A DNA stretch of 64,000 nt from Brevundimonas diminuta 3F5N (GCF_900163625.1 NZ_FUIE01000020.1:62001-126000); one strand, 5' to 3'. Shown: positions 43,371-54,806, counted from the first letter of the stretch. A program made the numbers and translations. The notes: generated by a model from the letters alone, not told the origin.

Positions 43371-44047
43371 GGTCTCAGCTCCGCAACCACGGCCTTGGCG
43401 AGGCGACAGGCCTCATCACCGACCTGAAGGCTGTCGCGCCCGGCGACGCGGACATCTGTGCGGCCGGGACGGATCCGGACGGTGACATCATGCGTCAGGC
43501 CAAACCACGCGCCTTCCTTGCGTCCATCCACGCGGAACGGCGCCGTGCCCAGAACCGTGAACCCCGCCTTCTCAAGCGCCCAGGCTGCGGTTTCCGGCGC
43601 GACCTGGGTCGGCGCAGAGGCCAAACCCTCGCAGGCCTGAGACCGGGTTTCAGGCACGCGCGCGAGGCGCCGCTCGGCCGCTAGAATGCGCGCAAAGGCT
43701 GGCGGCTCCGACGGATCGGTCGTCACATCGCGCGGCGCATCGGTAAAACGGCGTTGCTGAATCAGATAACCGCCCAGGGTCACGCCTGCGATCGCCAGCG
43801 CCGCCCCTGCGATTCCCAACAGCCGACGCTCGCGAAACGCCATCAGGCAGGCCGTCAGGGCGGCCGCCAGGCCCAGGTAGGCCAGCACCCGCCCCGCCTT
43901 CAGGGCCAGCACGCCCAAGCTGAAATCGGCGCTCCACACGCCCACCCGCGCACCGCAGACCGCAACCAGCAACAACGTCGGCGCGAGAAACGCAACGAGC
44001 AGCAGCATCACGGCCAGAGACTGGCCTTTGGGGCGTGTGGTCGACAT
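43367..44047 (-). CDS. DUF1499-family membrane protein
   Basis: A 226-residue protein with three membrane helices in the first 100 residues (MLLLVAFLAPTLLLVAV, LAYLGLAAALTACLMAF, LLGIAGAALAIAGVTLGGYL), then a DUF1499-like soluble domain (about 105-226) with VTTDPSEPPAFA and TVRIRPGRTDVRVAGRDSLQVGD. The domain function is unknown. It lies 17 bases downstream of the acyl-CoA ligase gene on the same strand, so they are probably co-transcribed. Confidence 0.8.
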   Translation of the reverse strand: MSTTRPKGQSLAVMLLLVAFLAPTLLLVAVCGARVGVWSADFSLGVLALKAGRVLAYLGLAAALTACLMAFRERRLLGIAGAALAIAGVTLGGYLIQQRRFTDAPRDVTTDPSEPPAFARILAAERRLARVPETRSQACEGLASAPTQVAPETAAWALEKAGFTVLGTAPFRVDGRKEGAWFGLTHDVTVRIRPGRTDVRVAGRDSLQVGDEACRLAKAVVAELRP

Positions 44048-44064
44048 GGCGTCCTCCGTCGCTA

Positions 44065-45696
<1,632 letters not shown>

Positions 45697-45869
45697 TCGG
45701 CGTCTTCCCTCGTCTATGCGCCTTGGTTGAAAGCGGCGCTTGCACCCACGCTAAGACAGGTGAACCGCGACAAGCAACGTGACGCAAGGGAAGGCCGGCC
45801 GCGACAGATCGCCGTTTCAACGCACGATCAAGGCTTGCATCCAGCTCCATCCGGGTGAATGAGCCGCCC

Positions 45870-46514
45870 ATGACCATACTGATCGCCATCACCGGCGGCT
45901 CGGGCTCTGGCAAGAGCACCCTGGCCGAGGCCCTGATTTCCTCGTTGCCAGAGGGCGTCGCCACCCTGTTGCGCGAAGATTCCTACTATCTGGATGCGGC
46001 GTCCGTGCCCGGCTTCGATGCGACGACGCACGATTTTGACGATGTCGCCGCTCGCGATCACGATCTGCTGATTTCCGACCTGACCGACCTCAAGGCCGGG
46101 CGCAGCGTGACCGCTCCGCTCTACTCCTTCATCCATCACGGACGCGAGCCAGGCGGCGAGCCGGTTCCGGCAGCCCAGGTTGTCGTCGTCGAAGGCACGC
46201 ATCTGTTGTGCACGCCCGCCTTGACCGCCCTGTTCGACATTCGGGTTTTCGTCGACACTCCGGCGGATATCCGCTTCATCCGCCGACTGCTGCGCGATCA
46301 AACCGAGCGTGGACGCACGGCCGAATCGGTCATCCATCAATACCTCGCCACCGTCCGTCCCGGTCACGAACGCCTGACGGAACCCTCGCGGGTTCATGCC
46401 GATTTCATCGTCGCTGACGCCACCGCCGCGGTCCGTCTGGAAGACCCTCAGGCCGTCGTGCGCCTGGCCGCGCCAGTGTTAGCCCATCCGCTGCTTGAAG
46501 CTTGGCTGAGCTAA
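45870..46514 (+). CDS. udk: Uridine kinase-like P-loop kinase
   Basis: A 214-residue protein with Walker A GGSGSGKST, the base/ribose-binding LREDSYYLD and ATTHDFDDVAARDHDLL, PLYSFIHHGRE, and VVVVEGTHLL, in the order of uridine kinases (ATP + uridine to UMP). The lid has RFIRRLLRDQTERGR. It is slightly divergent from classical Udk, so pantothenate- or phosphoribulokinase-like substrates are not excluded. ATG 45870 is preferred over 45855, because GGGTGA is too close to the latter. Confidence 0.82.
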   Translation: MTILIAITGGSGSGKSTLAEALISSLPEGVATLLREDSYYLDAASVPGFDATTHDFDDVAARDHDLLISDLTDLKAGRSVTAPLYSFIHHGREPGGEPVPAAQVVVVEGTHLLCTPALTALFDIRVFVDTPADIRFIRRLLRDQTERGRTAESVIHQYLATVRPGHERLTEPSRVHADFIVADATAAVRLEDPQAVVRLAAPVLAHPLLEAWLS

Positions 46515-46601
46515 CGCCTTTCGCTCGACGCGTTAACCGAGATCGTTGCAATCGTGGCAAATTAAAGGCAGGATCATCACCTAACGATTGGTGACAATCC
46601 G

Positions 46602-47216
46602 ATGACCGTTTCGGTCCATGTTCTCGAAGACCCCCGACGTGACGCCTTGGTGCGCCAAGCCCGGCTGCATTTCGTCGAGGAAGGCTATGCCGGCACCAAG
46701 ATGGAGCCCATAGCCAGAGAAGCTGGCGTATCGACAGCCACCCTCTACGCCATGTTTGAAAACAAGGCGGCGCTCTTCGCCGCCGTGATTGACGAGGCTT
46801 CCGCCGATTTCGCCGAGCGGATGGCCAAGGTGAAAGGCTGCAACGGCCCGGCGCAACCCAGGCTGAACAGTTTCCTGACCACCTACGCCGTTTTCATCAG
46901 CGACCCGTTCGTCAGGGCCATCTTTCGCCTGGTCATGACCGAGCGCCGCCGTTTTGAGAGCCTGGCGAGCGCCTTCTATGAGCAGGCCAAGCAGGATTTC
47001 GGCACGGTGCTGGTCTCCGCCCTGGCCGAAATGGCCGCCAAGGGCGAGTTGAAACTCAACAAGCCGTCCTGGGCCGCCAGCCAGCTGATGGGCATGGTGG
47101 AGCACCCCCTGTTCTTTGTGCCGACAGTGACCGGGGATCAGGTTCTGCCGGCTCGATCCCCTGCCGCAATCGCCGAGGACGCCGTGGAGACCTTTCTGGC
47201 TCGCTACGCCGTCTGA
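46602..47216 (+). CDS. TetR/AcrR-family regulator (AefR-like C-terminal domain)
   Basis: A 204-residue regulator. HTH region ALVRQARLHFVEEGYAGTKM and IAREAGVSTATLYAMFENKA, then a C-terminal domain with FLTTYAVFISDP, FRLVMTERRRFESL and FLARYAV typical of the AefR type that controls efflux or quorum functions. No target gene is adjacent except the uridine-kinase-like gene upstream and convergent pdxH. It appears monocistronic. Confidence 0.87.
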   Translation: MTVSVHVLEDPRRDALVRQARLHFVEEGYAGTKMEPIAREAGVSTATLYAMFENKAALFAAVIDEASADFAERMAKVKGCNGPAQPRLNSFLTTYAVFISDPFVRAIFRLVMTERRRFESLASAFYEQAKQDFGTVLVSALAEMAAKGELKLNKPSWAASQLMGMVEHPLFFVPTVTGDQVLPARSPAAIAEDAVETFLARYAV

Positions 47217-47235
47217 GCGGCTTCAAGACCGTCCT

Positions 47236-47904
47236 CTAGGGCCACAGACGACTGCGGCTCCAAGACTGATCTTGCGTCGTCCGATCAAAGCGCAGACGGT
47301 CGTGCAGGCGGAAAGGACGATCGCGCCAGAACTCGATCTGCACAGGCTTGACCCGCCAGCCGGTCCAGCGATCCGGACGAGGCACCTCCTGACCGTCAAA
47401 GCGCGCGGTCTGTTCCGCCACCCTCGCTTCCAACGTCGCCCGGTCCGCCAGGGGGCGCGACTGGTCCGACACCCAGGCGCCGATGCGGCTTTCACGCGCC
47501 CGACTGGCGAAATAGGCGTCAGCCTCTGCCGCGCTGACCGGCTCGACCGGGCCGCGAACACGCACCTGACGGCGCAGGCTCTTCCAGTGGAACAGCAGGG
47601 CGGCGCTTGGGTTGGCCCACAACTGACCGCCCTTGGCGCTTTCCTGGTTGGAGAAGAAGGTGAAGCCTCGCGCATCGACATCCTTCAACAGGACCATGCG
47701 CACATCGGGATAGCCGTCGGCGTCAACCGTGGCCAAGGCCATCGCGTTCGGATCGTTGGGTTCAGCCGCTCGCGCGGACTCCAGCCATTCCAGGAACAGG
47801 GCGATCGGCTCGTCTCGTTCGAAAAGGGTTTCGTCCGCGTTCGCTTCAAGCTGGGCGGCATAGTCTGCACGAGACGGGCTGGGCGGGATCACAGACTGGG
47901 TCAT
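47236..47904 (-). CDS. pdxH: Pyridoxine/pyridoxamine 5'-phosphate oxidase
   Basis: A 222-residue FMN enzyme that makes pyridoxal phosphate. FMN and substrate motifs are visible: [26 protein letters not shown] in two parts, [48 protein letters not shown]-like segment, and the C-terminal [20 protein letters not shown]. The end RLWP is the conserved tail. Divergent from the J-domain-like gene, an order familiar in Caulobacterales. Confidence 0.96.
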   Translation of the reverse strand: MTQSVIPPSPSRADYAAQLEANADETLFERDEPIALFLEWLESARAAEPNDPNAMALATVDADGYPDVRMVLLKDVDARGFTFFSNQESAKGGQLWANPSAALLFHWKSLRRQVRVRGPVEPVSAAEADAYFASRARESRIGAWVSDQSRPLADRATLEARVAEQTARFDGQEVPRPDRWTGWRVKPVQIEFWRDRPFRLHDRLRFDRTTQDQSWSRSRLWP

Positions 47905-48019
47905 GTCGGACCTATAGTCCCGCTTGAGGTTCTCGTCACACAGCCTTCGTTCAATCCTGCGTCAGCTTTGCAAACAAGGTTAACCCTGTCTTGACCATGT
48001 GGCCCGCACAGTGGCCTTC

Positions 48020-48751
48020 ATGCGCGCAGACAGCCTCTCCATTATGGATGCTCGGCGCCTGCTCGGCCTGAACGGCCCCGCGGGGCCGCAGGCGTTGGCC
48101 GCCGCTTTCCGCGTCGCTATCAAGGCTTCCCGACCGGATCAGCCTGGCGGCGACGCCGAACGGTTCCGTCGCACAATCGCCGCCTATCGCCTGTTGCAGA
48201 CCGAGACGCGCGCCCTGCCCGCGCCAAGCAAGGATTCAGAGGCTCCCGGCGTCCAAGCTGCGCCCGCCGCGTCCATTCCGCCGCCGCTTATAGTGTTGAC
48301 GCCGATGCAGGCTCTCAGCGGAGGCAGCGTGATCGTCAAGGCTTGGGGTCGGAGCCTGCTGGTCCACGTTCCGCCGGGCGTGCGGACCGCCGACCGCATC
48401 CGTCTGAAGGGCTGCCCTGCTCTGCTATGCGTCTTGGTCCGGCCCGCTGACGACCTGTCTGTTCTGGGAGCGGACCTCTTTATGGATTGGCCCATCGCGC
48501 CGCGTTTGATGCGCGACGGCGGACGCATAGAGATCGACACACATGCCGGGCTACAGGCCGCCTGGCTGGTGCCGGACATGGTCGAGCCCGTGCGGCTGCG
48601 CCTTCCCGGCCTCGGTCTGCCCGCGCGAGGGAAGCGCCCCGCCGGCGACCTGTTCGTCAAGCTGGTTCCTTCTGACGACCTGCCTTCGGCCGCCGAGGAT
48701 ATGCTGCTTCGCTTCACTCGGGTCTGGACGCCGGAGCGGATGGCGGCTTAA
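48020..48751 (+). CDS. J-domain-like protein with DnaJ C-terminal domain but no HPD
   Basis: A 243-residue protein. The first 70 residues form a short J-like domain ([20 protein letters not shown], then [12 protein letters not shown]), where the canonical HPD reads RPD (Arg38-Pro39-Asp40). A Pro/Ala linker follows, then a DnaJ C-terminal substrate domain ([36 protein letters not shown] and [20 protein letters not shown] in blocks). There is no zinc-finger region. Loss of His means it is unlikely to stimulate DnaK in the usual way. The start is uncertain: GTG 47999 and ATG 48044 are alternatives. It lies 11 bases before aroC. Confidence 0.72.
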   Translation: MRADSLSIMDARRLLGLNGPAGPQALAAAFRVAIKASRPDQPGGDAERFRRTIAAYRLLQTETRALPAPSKDSEAPGVQAAPAASIPPPLIVLTPMQALSGGSVIVKAWGRSLLVHVPPGVRTADRIRLKGCPALLCVLVRPADDLSVLGADLFMDWPIAPRLMRDGGRIEIDTHAGLQAAWLVPDMVEPVRLRLPGLGLPARGKRPAGDLFVKLVPSDDLPSAAEDMLLRFTRVWTPERMAA

Positions 48752-48762
48752 GCCTCGCCATC

Positions 48763-49848
48763 ATGTCGCACAACACCTTCGGCCACCTGTTCCGCATCAC
48801 CACCTGGGGCGAAAGCCACGGCCCGGCCATCGGCTGCGTCGTTGACGGCTGCCCGCCGCTGATCTCGCTGACCGAAGCCGACATCCAGCCCTGGCTGGAC
48901 CTGAGGAAGCCCGGCGGCAGCCGCTTCGTCACCCAGCGGCAGGAGGCCGACCAGGTCCGCATCCTGTCCGGCGTCTATGATGACGGAAACGGCCCGGTCA
49001 CGACCGGCACGCCGATCAGCCTGATGATCGAGAACACCGACCAGCGCTCCAAGGATTACGGCGAGATCGCCCGCGCCTTCCGCCCTGGCCACGCCGATTA
49101 CGCCTATCAGGCCAAGTATGGCGTGCGCGACCACCGCGGCGGCGGTCGCTCATCGGCCCGCGAAACGGCCAGCCGTGTCGCGGCGGGCGCCGTGGCGCGC
49201 AAGGTGCTGGGCGAGACTATCCGCATCCGCGCCGGAGTGGTCCAACTGGGCCCGCACCGAATTTCCGATGAGGCGATCGACTTCGACGCCGTTTACGACA
49301 ACGCCCTGTTCGCCGCCTCGGCCGAAGTCGTGCCCGTGTGGGAGCAGTATCTGGACGGCGTGCGCAAGGCAGGCTCATCCATCGGCGCCGTGGTGGCGCT
49401 GGAGGTTACGGGCGTTCCCGCCGGCTGGGGCGCGCCCCTCTACGCCAAGCTGGACGCCGAACTGGCCTCGGGCCTCATGTCCATCAACGCCGTCAAAGGC
49501 GTCGAGATCGGCGCGGGCTTCGGCGCTGCCGAACTGTCGGGCGAGGACAACGCCGATGAGATGCGCTTGGGCGACGGCGGCCAGCCCGTCTTCCTGTCGA
49601 ACAAGGCGGGCGGGGTTCTGGGCGGTATCTCAACCGGCCAGCCGCTGACGGCGCGCGTGGCGTTCAAGCCTACCTCCTCCATCCTGACCCTGCGCCAGAC
49701 CATCAACCGTGACGGGGCCGAGGTCGATCTGCGCACCAAGGGCCGCCATGACCCCTGCGTCGCCTTACGCGGCGTCCCGGTGGTCGAGGCCATGGCCGCC
49801 ATCATTCTGGCTGACGCCAAGCTGCGACACCGCGCCCAGATGGGCTGA
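48763..49848 (+). CDS. aroC: Chorismate synthase
   Basis: A 361-residue FMN-dependent enzyme that forms chorismate from EPSP, the last shared step to aromatic amino acids. Signatures are [56 protein letters not shown] and the C-terminal [20 protein letters not shown], all intact. Starts 11 bases after the J-domain-like gene, so is likely co-transcribed. Confidence 0.98.
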   Translation: MSHNTFGHLFRITTWGESHGPAIGCVVDGCPPLISLTEADIQPWLDLRKPGGSRFVTQRQEADQVRILSGVYDDGNGPVTTGTPISLMIENTDQRSKDYGEIARAFRPGHADYAYQAKYGVRDHRGGGRSSARETASRVAAGAVARKVLGETIRIRAGVVQLGPHRISDEAIDFDAVYDNALFAASAEVVPVWEQYLDGVRKAGSSIGAVVALEVTGVPAGWGAPLYAKLDAELASGLMSINAVKGVEIGAGFGAAELSGEDNADEMRLGDGGQPVFLSNKAGGVLGGISTGQPLTARVAFKPTSSILTLRQTINRDGAEVDLRTKGRHDPCVALRGVPVVEAMAAIILADAKLRHRAQMG

Positions 49849-49934
49849 CGGCCAATAAGAAACAAGCACGGTTGCAAATGAGATTTGGCGATCCTATCTA
49901 GGTCTCAAGCATTCCTCGGATGGGAGACCGAACC

Positions 49935-50630
49935 ATGATCGACATCAGACCTTTCAACACGCTCGGCGGCGCCAACCACGGCTGGCTGAACGCCAAGCAC
50001 CACTTCTCGTTCGCCAACTACTACGATCCCAATCGCATGGGCTGGGGTCGGCTACGCGTCTGGAACGACGATGAAATCGGCGCCCGGTCGGGCTTTCCAC
50101 CTCACCCGCACGCCGACATGGAGATCATCACCTATGTTCGCACCGGCGCCATCACCCACGAAGACTCGATGGGCAACAAGGGCCGCACCGGCGCGGGCGA
50201 CGTTCAGGTGATGAGCGCAGGCACAGGCGTGCGTCACTCCGAGTTCAATCTCGAGAACGAGACGACCACCCTGTTCCAGATCTGGATCGAGACCGACAAG
50301 CCGGGCGCCCAGCCCTCCTGGGGCCAGCGCGAGTTTCCCAAGAACGACCGCTCGGGCCGCTTCACCGTCGTCGCCTCGGGCGATCCGACGGACGAAGCCC
50401 TGTCGATCAACGCCGACGCCAGGATCCTGGCCGCCACGCTGAAGGCCGGCGAAAGCCTGTCCTATGACCTGGCCGCCGGGCGCCGGGCCTATCTGGTGCC
50501 CGCCGTGGGACAAGTGGAGGTCAACGGAACCACGCTGAATGCTCGCGACGGCGCCGGCATCGTCGACGAACCGACAATCACCATTACGGCCAAGCAGGAC
50601 GCCGAACTGGTCATGGTCGACAGCCTGTAG
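49935..50630 (+). CDS. Pirin family protein
   Basis: A 231-residue bicupin. The N-terminal cupin has the metal ligands in GFPPHPHADMEIITYV and GTGVRHSEFNLE, the pirin signature including LEYLxxG-like EIITYVRTG. A degenerate second cupin follows (GRRAYLVPAVGQVEVNG). Bacterial pirins include quercetinases and redox-linked regulators. The start is ATG 49935 after GGGAGA; the ORF begins five codons earlier at another ATG. A terminator follows. Confidence 0.9.
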   Translation: MIDIRPFNTLGGANHGWLNAKHHFSFANYYDPNRMGWGRLRVWNDDEIGARSGFPPHPHADMEIITYVRTGAITHEDSMGNKGRTGAGDVQVMSAGTGVRHSEFNLENETTTLFQIWIETDKPGAQPSWGQREFPKNDRSGRFTVVASGDPTDEALSINADARILAATLKAGESLSYDLAAGRRAYLVPAVGQVEVNGTTLNARDGAGIVDEPTITITAKQDAELVMVDSL

Positions 50631-50654
50631 GACCACGCTGATCGAAAGATCACA

Positions 50655-50686
50655 GGGGGCGCTCGAAAGAGCGTCCCCTTTCTTTT
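50655..50686 (+). terminator. Rho-independent terminator after the pirin gene
   Basis: GGGGGCGCTC and GAGCGTCCCC form a 10-bp stem (one G-T) with tetraloop GAAA, followed by TTTCTTTT. Confidence 0.92.
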
Positions 50687-50726
50687 GCGCGCTGACAGAA
50701 GGCGCTGGCCACGGCAGACTGCCCCA

Positions 50727-50990
50727 ATGATCCAGCGCTTTTCCGCCCTCGCCCTCTGCCTGTCCTCCGCCCTGATACTTCAGGGCTGCGTCGCGGGCGC
50801 CGTCGTCGGCGCCGGAGCCGCCATGGTCGGCGGCGCGGCCAAGGTGACGGGCGCCGCCGTCGGCGCAGGCTTCGACGCCGTCACCACCTCGGACGAGGAA
50901 ACCAAGGCCAAGCGCGAGCGCGAACAGCGTGAATACGAACGCGAACAACGCCGCTGCGAAGAGAGGCAGCGTCAGGGCAAGGACTACTAG
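50727..50990 (+). CDS. Small lipoprotein with Gly/Ala-rich segment and charged tail
   Basis: An 87-residue protein. The signal peptide ends in the lipobox LILQGC, so Cys20 is lipidated. A Gly/Ala/Val-rich stretch (GAVVGAGAAMVGGAAKV) resembling a glycine zipper is followed by a highly charged Glu/Arg helix (EREQREYEREQRRCEERQRQ). The start is ATG 50727, which gives a normal signal length. The type is widespread and uncharacterised in the envelope of Caulobacterales. Confidence 0.8.
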   Translation: MIQRFSALALCLSSALILQGCVAGAVVGAGAAMVGGAAKVTGAAVGAGFDAVTTSDEETKAKREREQREYEREQRRCEERQRQGKDY

Positions 50991-51078
50991 GCTCCTTCGG
51001 CTTCGAGACGTTACACCGACAACCCATTGAATCTCTTTTCGCCGACTGCTAACCGCCACGGCTCGCAGAAGGAGATTT

Positions 51079-51138
51079 ATGCGCAGAGCCCTCCATTGAG
51101 CCCGCCCACGCGGGATTCCTGCGCCTGATTGGGCGCAG
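51079..51138 (+). promoter_or_regulatory. Possible leader: six-codon ORF followed by two hairpins
   Basis: AAGGAG six bases before ATG opens an ORF Met-Arg-Arg-Ala-Leu-His-stop (51079-51099). It is followed by CCCGC/GCGGG (51101-51114) and CTGCGCC/GGCGCAG (51119-51138), the second leading into TCTCTGTTT. This is the layout of an attenuator before the GNAT gene at 51171. Whether the ORF is translated is unknown. The other bases of the 180-base gap 50991-51170 show nothing. Confidence 0.35.
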
Positions 51139-51170
51139 TCTCTGTTTGCATATCTATCTGCGGAAAATTC

Positions 51171-51623
51171 ATGTCACACATGGACACGATCATTCGTGCC
51201 TATAGCCCGTCGACCGACACGGCCTCGCTGTCGGACATCTGGCTGCAAGCCTCCATCCTCGCGCACGCCTTCATCGGCGAGGAACGTCTTCTCGAACAGC
51301 AGGGCCTGATCGAGACCGAATATCTTCCCAACGCGGAAACCTGGGTCGCTTGCCGTGAAGGCCAGCCGGTCGGCTTCATCAGCCTGATCGACTCTTTCAT
51401 CGGCGGCCTTTTCGTCGCTCCCGACCAGCAAGGCCACGGTATCGGGCGCGCCTTGATCACGCACGCCCTTTCACTGAAAGGAACGCTGATGCTGGAAGTC
51501 TATACGGGCAACGAGCAAGCGATGCGCTTCTACGAAGCCCTCGGCTTCCGTGAGCAATCGCGCCGGGCGACAGACGATTCAGGCCTGCCCTTCGAAAACG
51601 CCCAGATGCTTCTGGCGGCCTAA
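51171..51623 (+). CDS. GNAT-family N-acetyltransferase
   Basis: A 150-residue protein with GNAT motif A, GGLFVAPDQQGHGIGRALI, the acetyl-CoA pyrophosphate loop, preceded by VACREGQPVGFISLID. Motif B is MLEVYTGNEQAMRFYEALGFREQ. The start is set at MSHMDTIIRAY. The substrate is unknown. Its N-terminal half resembles YafP/PhnO-like enzymes. A possible leader with hairpins lies just upstream. Confidence 0.86.
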   Translation: MSHMDTIIRAYSPSTDTASLSDIWLQASILAHAFIGEERLLEQQGLIETEYLPNAETWVACREGQPVGFISLIDSFIGGLFVAPDQQGHGIGRALITHALSLKGTLMLEVYTGNEQAMRFYEALGFREQSRRATDDSGLPFENAQMLLAA

Positions 51624-51661
51624 GGCCACCCGGCAGGGCGGTTCGCCGCCCTGCCCTCGCC

Positions 51662-52297
51662 CTATCGCACCCCGATATACTTGTGCGTCTGAACGCTGAG
51701 GCGCCATTGCGGGTGGGTCAGGCAGTATTCGATGGCGGCGGCGGTGTTGGCGGCCTGATCAGGACCATCCATCGGCTGAAGCCAGAAACGCTCAAAATCG
51801 AGGTGTTCGAAACGGTCGGGCATGGCCAGGGGCTGAGGAAAGACCAGCTTCAATTCCTGACCAGACGCCTGGACCACGGGCGCGTCAGCCTTGGGGCTGA
51901 TGCAGATCCAGTCGACGCCGTCCGGCGCCGCCAGGGTGCCGTTGGATTCGATGGCGATCTCGAACCCGCGCGCGTGCAGGGCGTCGATCAGCGGCGCATC
52001 CAACTGCATCAACGGCTCACCGCCCGTGCAGACCACCAGCTTGGGGTCGCCCTCGCGACCGCGCCACATCCCGGCGACGTGGTCGGCCATCAGGTCGGCG
52101 GTCTTGAACTTGCCGCCGCCGTCGCCGTTCACCCCGACGAAATCGGTGTCGCAGAAGCTGCAGATCGCGGTCGCGCGGTCCCGCTCCAGCCCGCTCCACA
52201 GGTTGCAGCCGGCAAAGCGCAGAAAGACCGCCGGGCGCCCCGCCTGCCCGCCCTCGCCCTGCACCGTCAGGAAAACTTCCTTGGCCGAATAGGTCAT
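51662..52297 (-). CDS. queE: 7-carboxy-7-deazaguanine synthase (radical SAM)
   Basis: A 211-residue radical-SAM enzyme that ring-contracts carboxytetrahydropterin to CDG in queuosine synthesis. The cluster ligands are in a C-x14-C-x2-C arrangement (from FAGCNLWSG to ICSFCDTDF), as in many proteobacterial Que[13 protein letters not shown] and [20 protein letters not shown] follow. The ATG overlaps the queC stop (ATGA), so the two are coupled. Length is typical. Confidence 0.95.
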   Translation of the reverse strand: MTYSAKEVFLTVQGEGGQAGRPAVFLRFAGCNLWSGLERDRATAICSFCDTDFVGVNGDGGGKFKTADLMADHVAGMWRGREGDPKLVVCTGGEPLMQLDAPLIDALHARGFEIAIESNGTLAAPDGVDWICISPKADAPVVQASGQELKLVFPQPLAMPDRFEHLDFERFWLQPMDGPDQAANTAAAIEYCLTHPQWRLSVQTHKYIGVR

Positions 52298-53010
52298 GCG
52301 GCCGCCCATTGCGCATAACCCGCAGCGCGAAGTTCGCAGGCCGGGCACGCACCGCAGCCATAACCCCAGACATGACGGTGCGTTCGGTCGCCCAGATAGC
52401 AGGTGTGGCTGAACTCGATGATCGCCTCGACCAGGGCGCGACCGCCGATCTGATCCGCCAATTCCCAGGTCTGGGCCTTGGTTAGGAACATCAGCGGCGT
52501 CTCGACCGGCACGGACTTGTCCAGACCCAGCGACAGTGCGCGGGCCGTAGCCTGGATCGTGTCGTTGCGGCAGTCCGGATAGCCGGAATAGTCGGTCTCG
52601 CACATGCCGCCGATCAGGACTTCCAGCCCCCTGCGATCGGCCAGAGCCGCCGCCGCGACCAGGAAAATCAGATTGCGTCCCGGCACGAAGGTGTTCGGCA
52701 GGCCGCGTGCATCCGCCTCAATGGCGCGTTCGGTCGTCATCGCCGTCTCGCCAATGGCGCCGAAGCCCGTCAAATCGACCACATGATCGTCACCCAGACG
52801 ATCGGCCCATTGAGGCAGGGCTTTAACCAGTTCCTCGCGAACAGACTGGCGCGCCTGCATCTCGACCGCATGACGCTGGCCGTAATCGAAACCGACGGTC
52901 TCCACCCGATCGAAACGCTCCAACGCCCAGGCCAGGCAGGTGGCGCTGTCCTGACCGCCCGAAAAGAGGACAAGAGCTGTTTTTTCAGAGTGTTGCACGA
53001 TTGCGCTCAT
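52294..53010 (-). CDS. queC: 7-cyano-7-deazaguanine synthase
   Basis: A 238-residue ATP-pyrophosphatase-type enzyme that turns CDG into preQ0. P-loop [53 protein letters not shown], the zinc Cys cluster near the end (SHTCYLG and [13 protein letters not shown]) are all in place. The ATG start is 36 codons into the open frame. A hairpin in the leader covers the ribosome site (see separate entry). First gene of the queC-queE pair. Confidence 0.95.
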   Translation of the reverse strand: MSAIVQHSEKTALVLFSGGQDSATCLAWALERFDRVETVGFDYGQRHAVEMQARQSVREELVKALPQWADRLGDDHVVDLTGFGAIGETAMTTERAIEADARGLPNTFVPGRNLIFLVAAAALADRRGLEVLIGGMCETDYSGYPDCRNDTIQATARALSLGLDKSVPVETPLMFLTKAQTWELADQIGGRALVEAIIEFSHTCYLGDRTHRHVWGYGCGACPACELRAAGYAQWAAA

Positions 53011-53016
53011 GACAAA

Positions 53017-53035
53017 CCTGCGGTCGGCCCGCAGG
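53017..53035 (-). promoter_or_regulatory. Leader hairpin covering the queC ribosome site
   Basis: CCTGCGG (53017-53023) and CCGCAGG (53029-53035) form a perfect 7-bp stem. On the minus strand its 3' arm carries the only AGG-containing ribosome site (GCAGG, six bases before the ATG). It could keep queC translation low. The consensus of known preQ1 riboswitches is not recognisable. The rest of 53036-53207 holds promoters presumably, but none is assigned. Confidence 0.4.
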
Positions 53036-53207
53036 CCGCGCGCATTCGAAAAAAGGAACCAGGGTCGGATAGATGGGACGTCGCCTCCTATACGCCAGAG
53101 CGACGGGCTCGGCAAAGGACGCGAGACTGAAGAATAAACGAGGCGGCTTAACCCTTCCGCAAAAGATTCTCTGAGATTGTAAAAGAACCTCAGTAGGAGC
53201 CGGCCGA

Positions 53208-54800
53208 ATGCCGACGATTGAAGTGCTGACCGACCGCGTGGAGCCGGTGGCGAAAACCGCCATGACCGGCGACATTCTCGCGCGGTTCCAGCGCGAGCCG
53301 GACACCATGGTGATACCGGTCGTCGATGGCGATCGACCTGTCGGCCTGATCGAGCGTGGAGATTTCCTGCTGAAGCTGGCCGGCCCGCTGGGCCAGAGCC
53401 TGTATGGCGCGCGCGAAGTCATCCACGTGATGGACCCGGAACCCGCCGTAATCGAATCCGGCGTTCGTGTGGACGCCTTTTCATCCATCATCCTGAAGAG
53501 CGGCCCCGGCGCCTTGATGCGCGGCTTCATCGTCACACGCGGCGGGGCCTATCGCGGCGTCGGCACAGCTGTGGCCCTGCTTCGCGCCATCAATGAGGAC
53601 CAGCGTCACGAGAACCAGCGTCTGGTCGAGCAACTCCGTTCCTCCGACGCGGCCGAACGCGCGCTCCAGACCGCGGCGCGCGACAAAAGCCGCTTCATGG
53701 GCCTGCTGAACCGCGAACTCAGCACCTCCATGAACGGAGTGCTGGCCGTGGCCGAGTTGCTGCACCGTCAGCCGCTGAATGAAGCCGCCAAGGCCCATGC
53801 CCGAACCATCATGGATTCAGCCGAGGACATGCTGGACAGCCTGCGCGACGCCCTCGACCTGGCTCGCGCCGAGGCGGGCGAACTGCAGATCACGACAACC
53901 GCCACCCCCCTGCGCACCCTGATGGACGAGTTACAGAGCCATTGGTCGCCGCGCGCGGCTCAGGACGGCGTCACCCTGATGGTCGGCTATGAAGGCGACA
54001 CGGAACTGGCGGCCATGGTCGATGCAGACCGCCTGCGCCAAGTGTTCAACAACCTGATCGGCAATGCGCTGAGCTTTGCCCGTCACGGCATGGTCGAAGC
54101 CAGCCTCAAGGCGCACGCCCACGGCGACCGCGTCCAGATAGAGGCTCGCATCCGCGATGATGGCCCCGCCGACGAAAGCCGCACCCGCGGCCTGCTTGAT
54201 GCTTCGGAGCCGGATAGCGGATTGGGCCTGGCGATCAGCCGACGCTTGATCGAATGCATGGACGGCCGCATCTGGGCCGAAAACAATACGGGTCGCGGCG
54301 CCACCTTCGCCTTCGACCTGTCTGCGCCGATCGCCTTCATCGAGCGCCACGAACCGACCAACGTCGCCGATCTGGACGGCCTTCACCTCCAGGCGCGCCC
54401 GCATGTGCTGATCGCCGACGACAACGCCACCAACCGCGTCGTGGCGCAGGCCTTGTGCGAGATGTTCGGCTGCACCTCCGAAACCGTCGAGGATGGTCAG
54501 GAAGCCGTCGAAGCCGTTCAGTCGCGCCCCTTCGACCTGATCCTGATGGACATCAAGATGCCGCGCCTCGACGGCGTCGGCGCGACACGCGCCATTCGCG
54601 CTCTCGATGGGCCTCAGCGCGACATTCCGATCATCGCCCTGACCGCCAACGCAGATCCGGACGACGCCAAGGCCTATCTGGCCGCTGGCATGGCCGCCGT
54701 GGTGGAGAAACCCATCAAGCCGGAACGCCTGCGCCTGGCCATGAACACCGCGCTTGAACCGACGAACGCCGCCCCGGCTCGCGCAAGAGACGTCGCCTGA
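53208..54800 (+). CDS. CBS-domain hybrid histidine kinase/response regulator lacking the phosphoacceptor His
   Basis: A 530-residue protein. Residues 1-125 look like two CBS units ([48 protein letters not shown]), followed by a coiled-coil. The dimerisation helix has [20 protein letters not shown], where the usual SHELRTP reads NRELSTS, so residue 169 is Arg, not His (codon CGC). The ATPase domain shows the N box [12 protein letters not shown] and [20 protein letters not shown] receiver domain (from about 400) is intact with Asp448 in LILMDIKMP and the Lys in VVEKPIKPE. It may act as a pseudokinase or as a receiver-only output. TAGGAG is before the ATG. Confidence 0.85.
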   Translation: MPTIEVLTDRVEPVAKTAMTGDILARFQREPDTMVIPVVDGDRPVGLIERGDFLLKLAGPLGQSLYGAREVIHVMDPEPAVIESGVRVDAFSSIILKSGPGALMRGFIVTRGGAYRGVGTAVALLRAINEDQRHENQRLVEQLRSSDAAERALQTAARDKSRFMGLLNRELSTSMNGVLAVAELLHRQPLNEAAKAHARTIMDSAEDMLDSLRDALDLARAEAGELQITTTATPLRTLMDELQSHWSPRAAQDGVTLMVGYEGDTELAAMVDADRLRQVFNNLIGNALSFARHGMVEASLKAHAHGDRVQIEARIRDDGPADESRTRGLLDASEPDSGLGLAISRRLIECMDGRIWAENNTGRGATFAFDLSAPIAFIERHEPTNVADLDGLHLQARPHVLIADDNATNRVVAQALCEMFGCTSETVEDGQEAVEAVQSRPFDLILMDIKMPRLDGVGATRAIRALDGPQRDIPIIALTANADPDDAKAYLAAGMAAVVEKPIKPERLRLAMNTALEPTNAAPARARDVA

Positions 54801-54806
54801 CGGCGC

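Noticed and set aside
53011-53110. preQ1 riboswitch before queC-queE
   Set aside because: No recognisable preQ1-I, II or III consensus on the minus strand; only a simple hairpin over the ribosome site.
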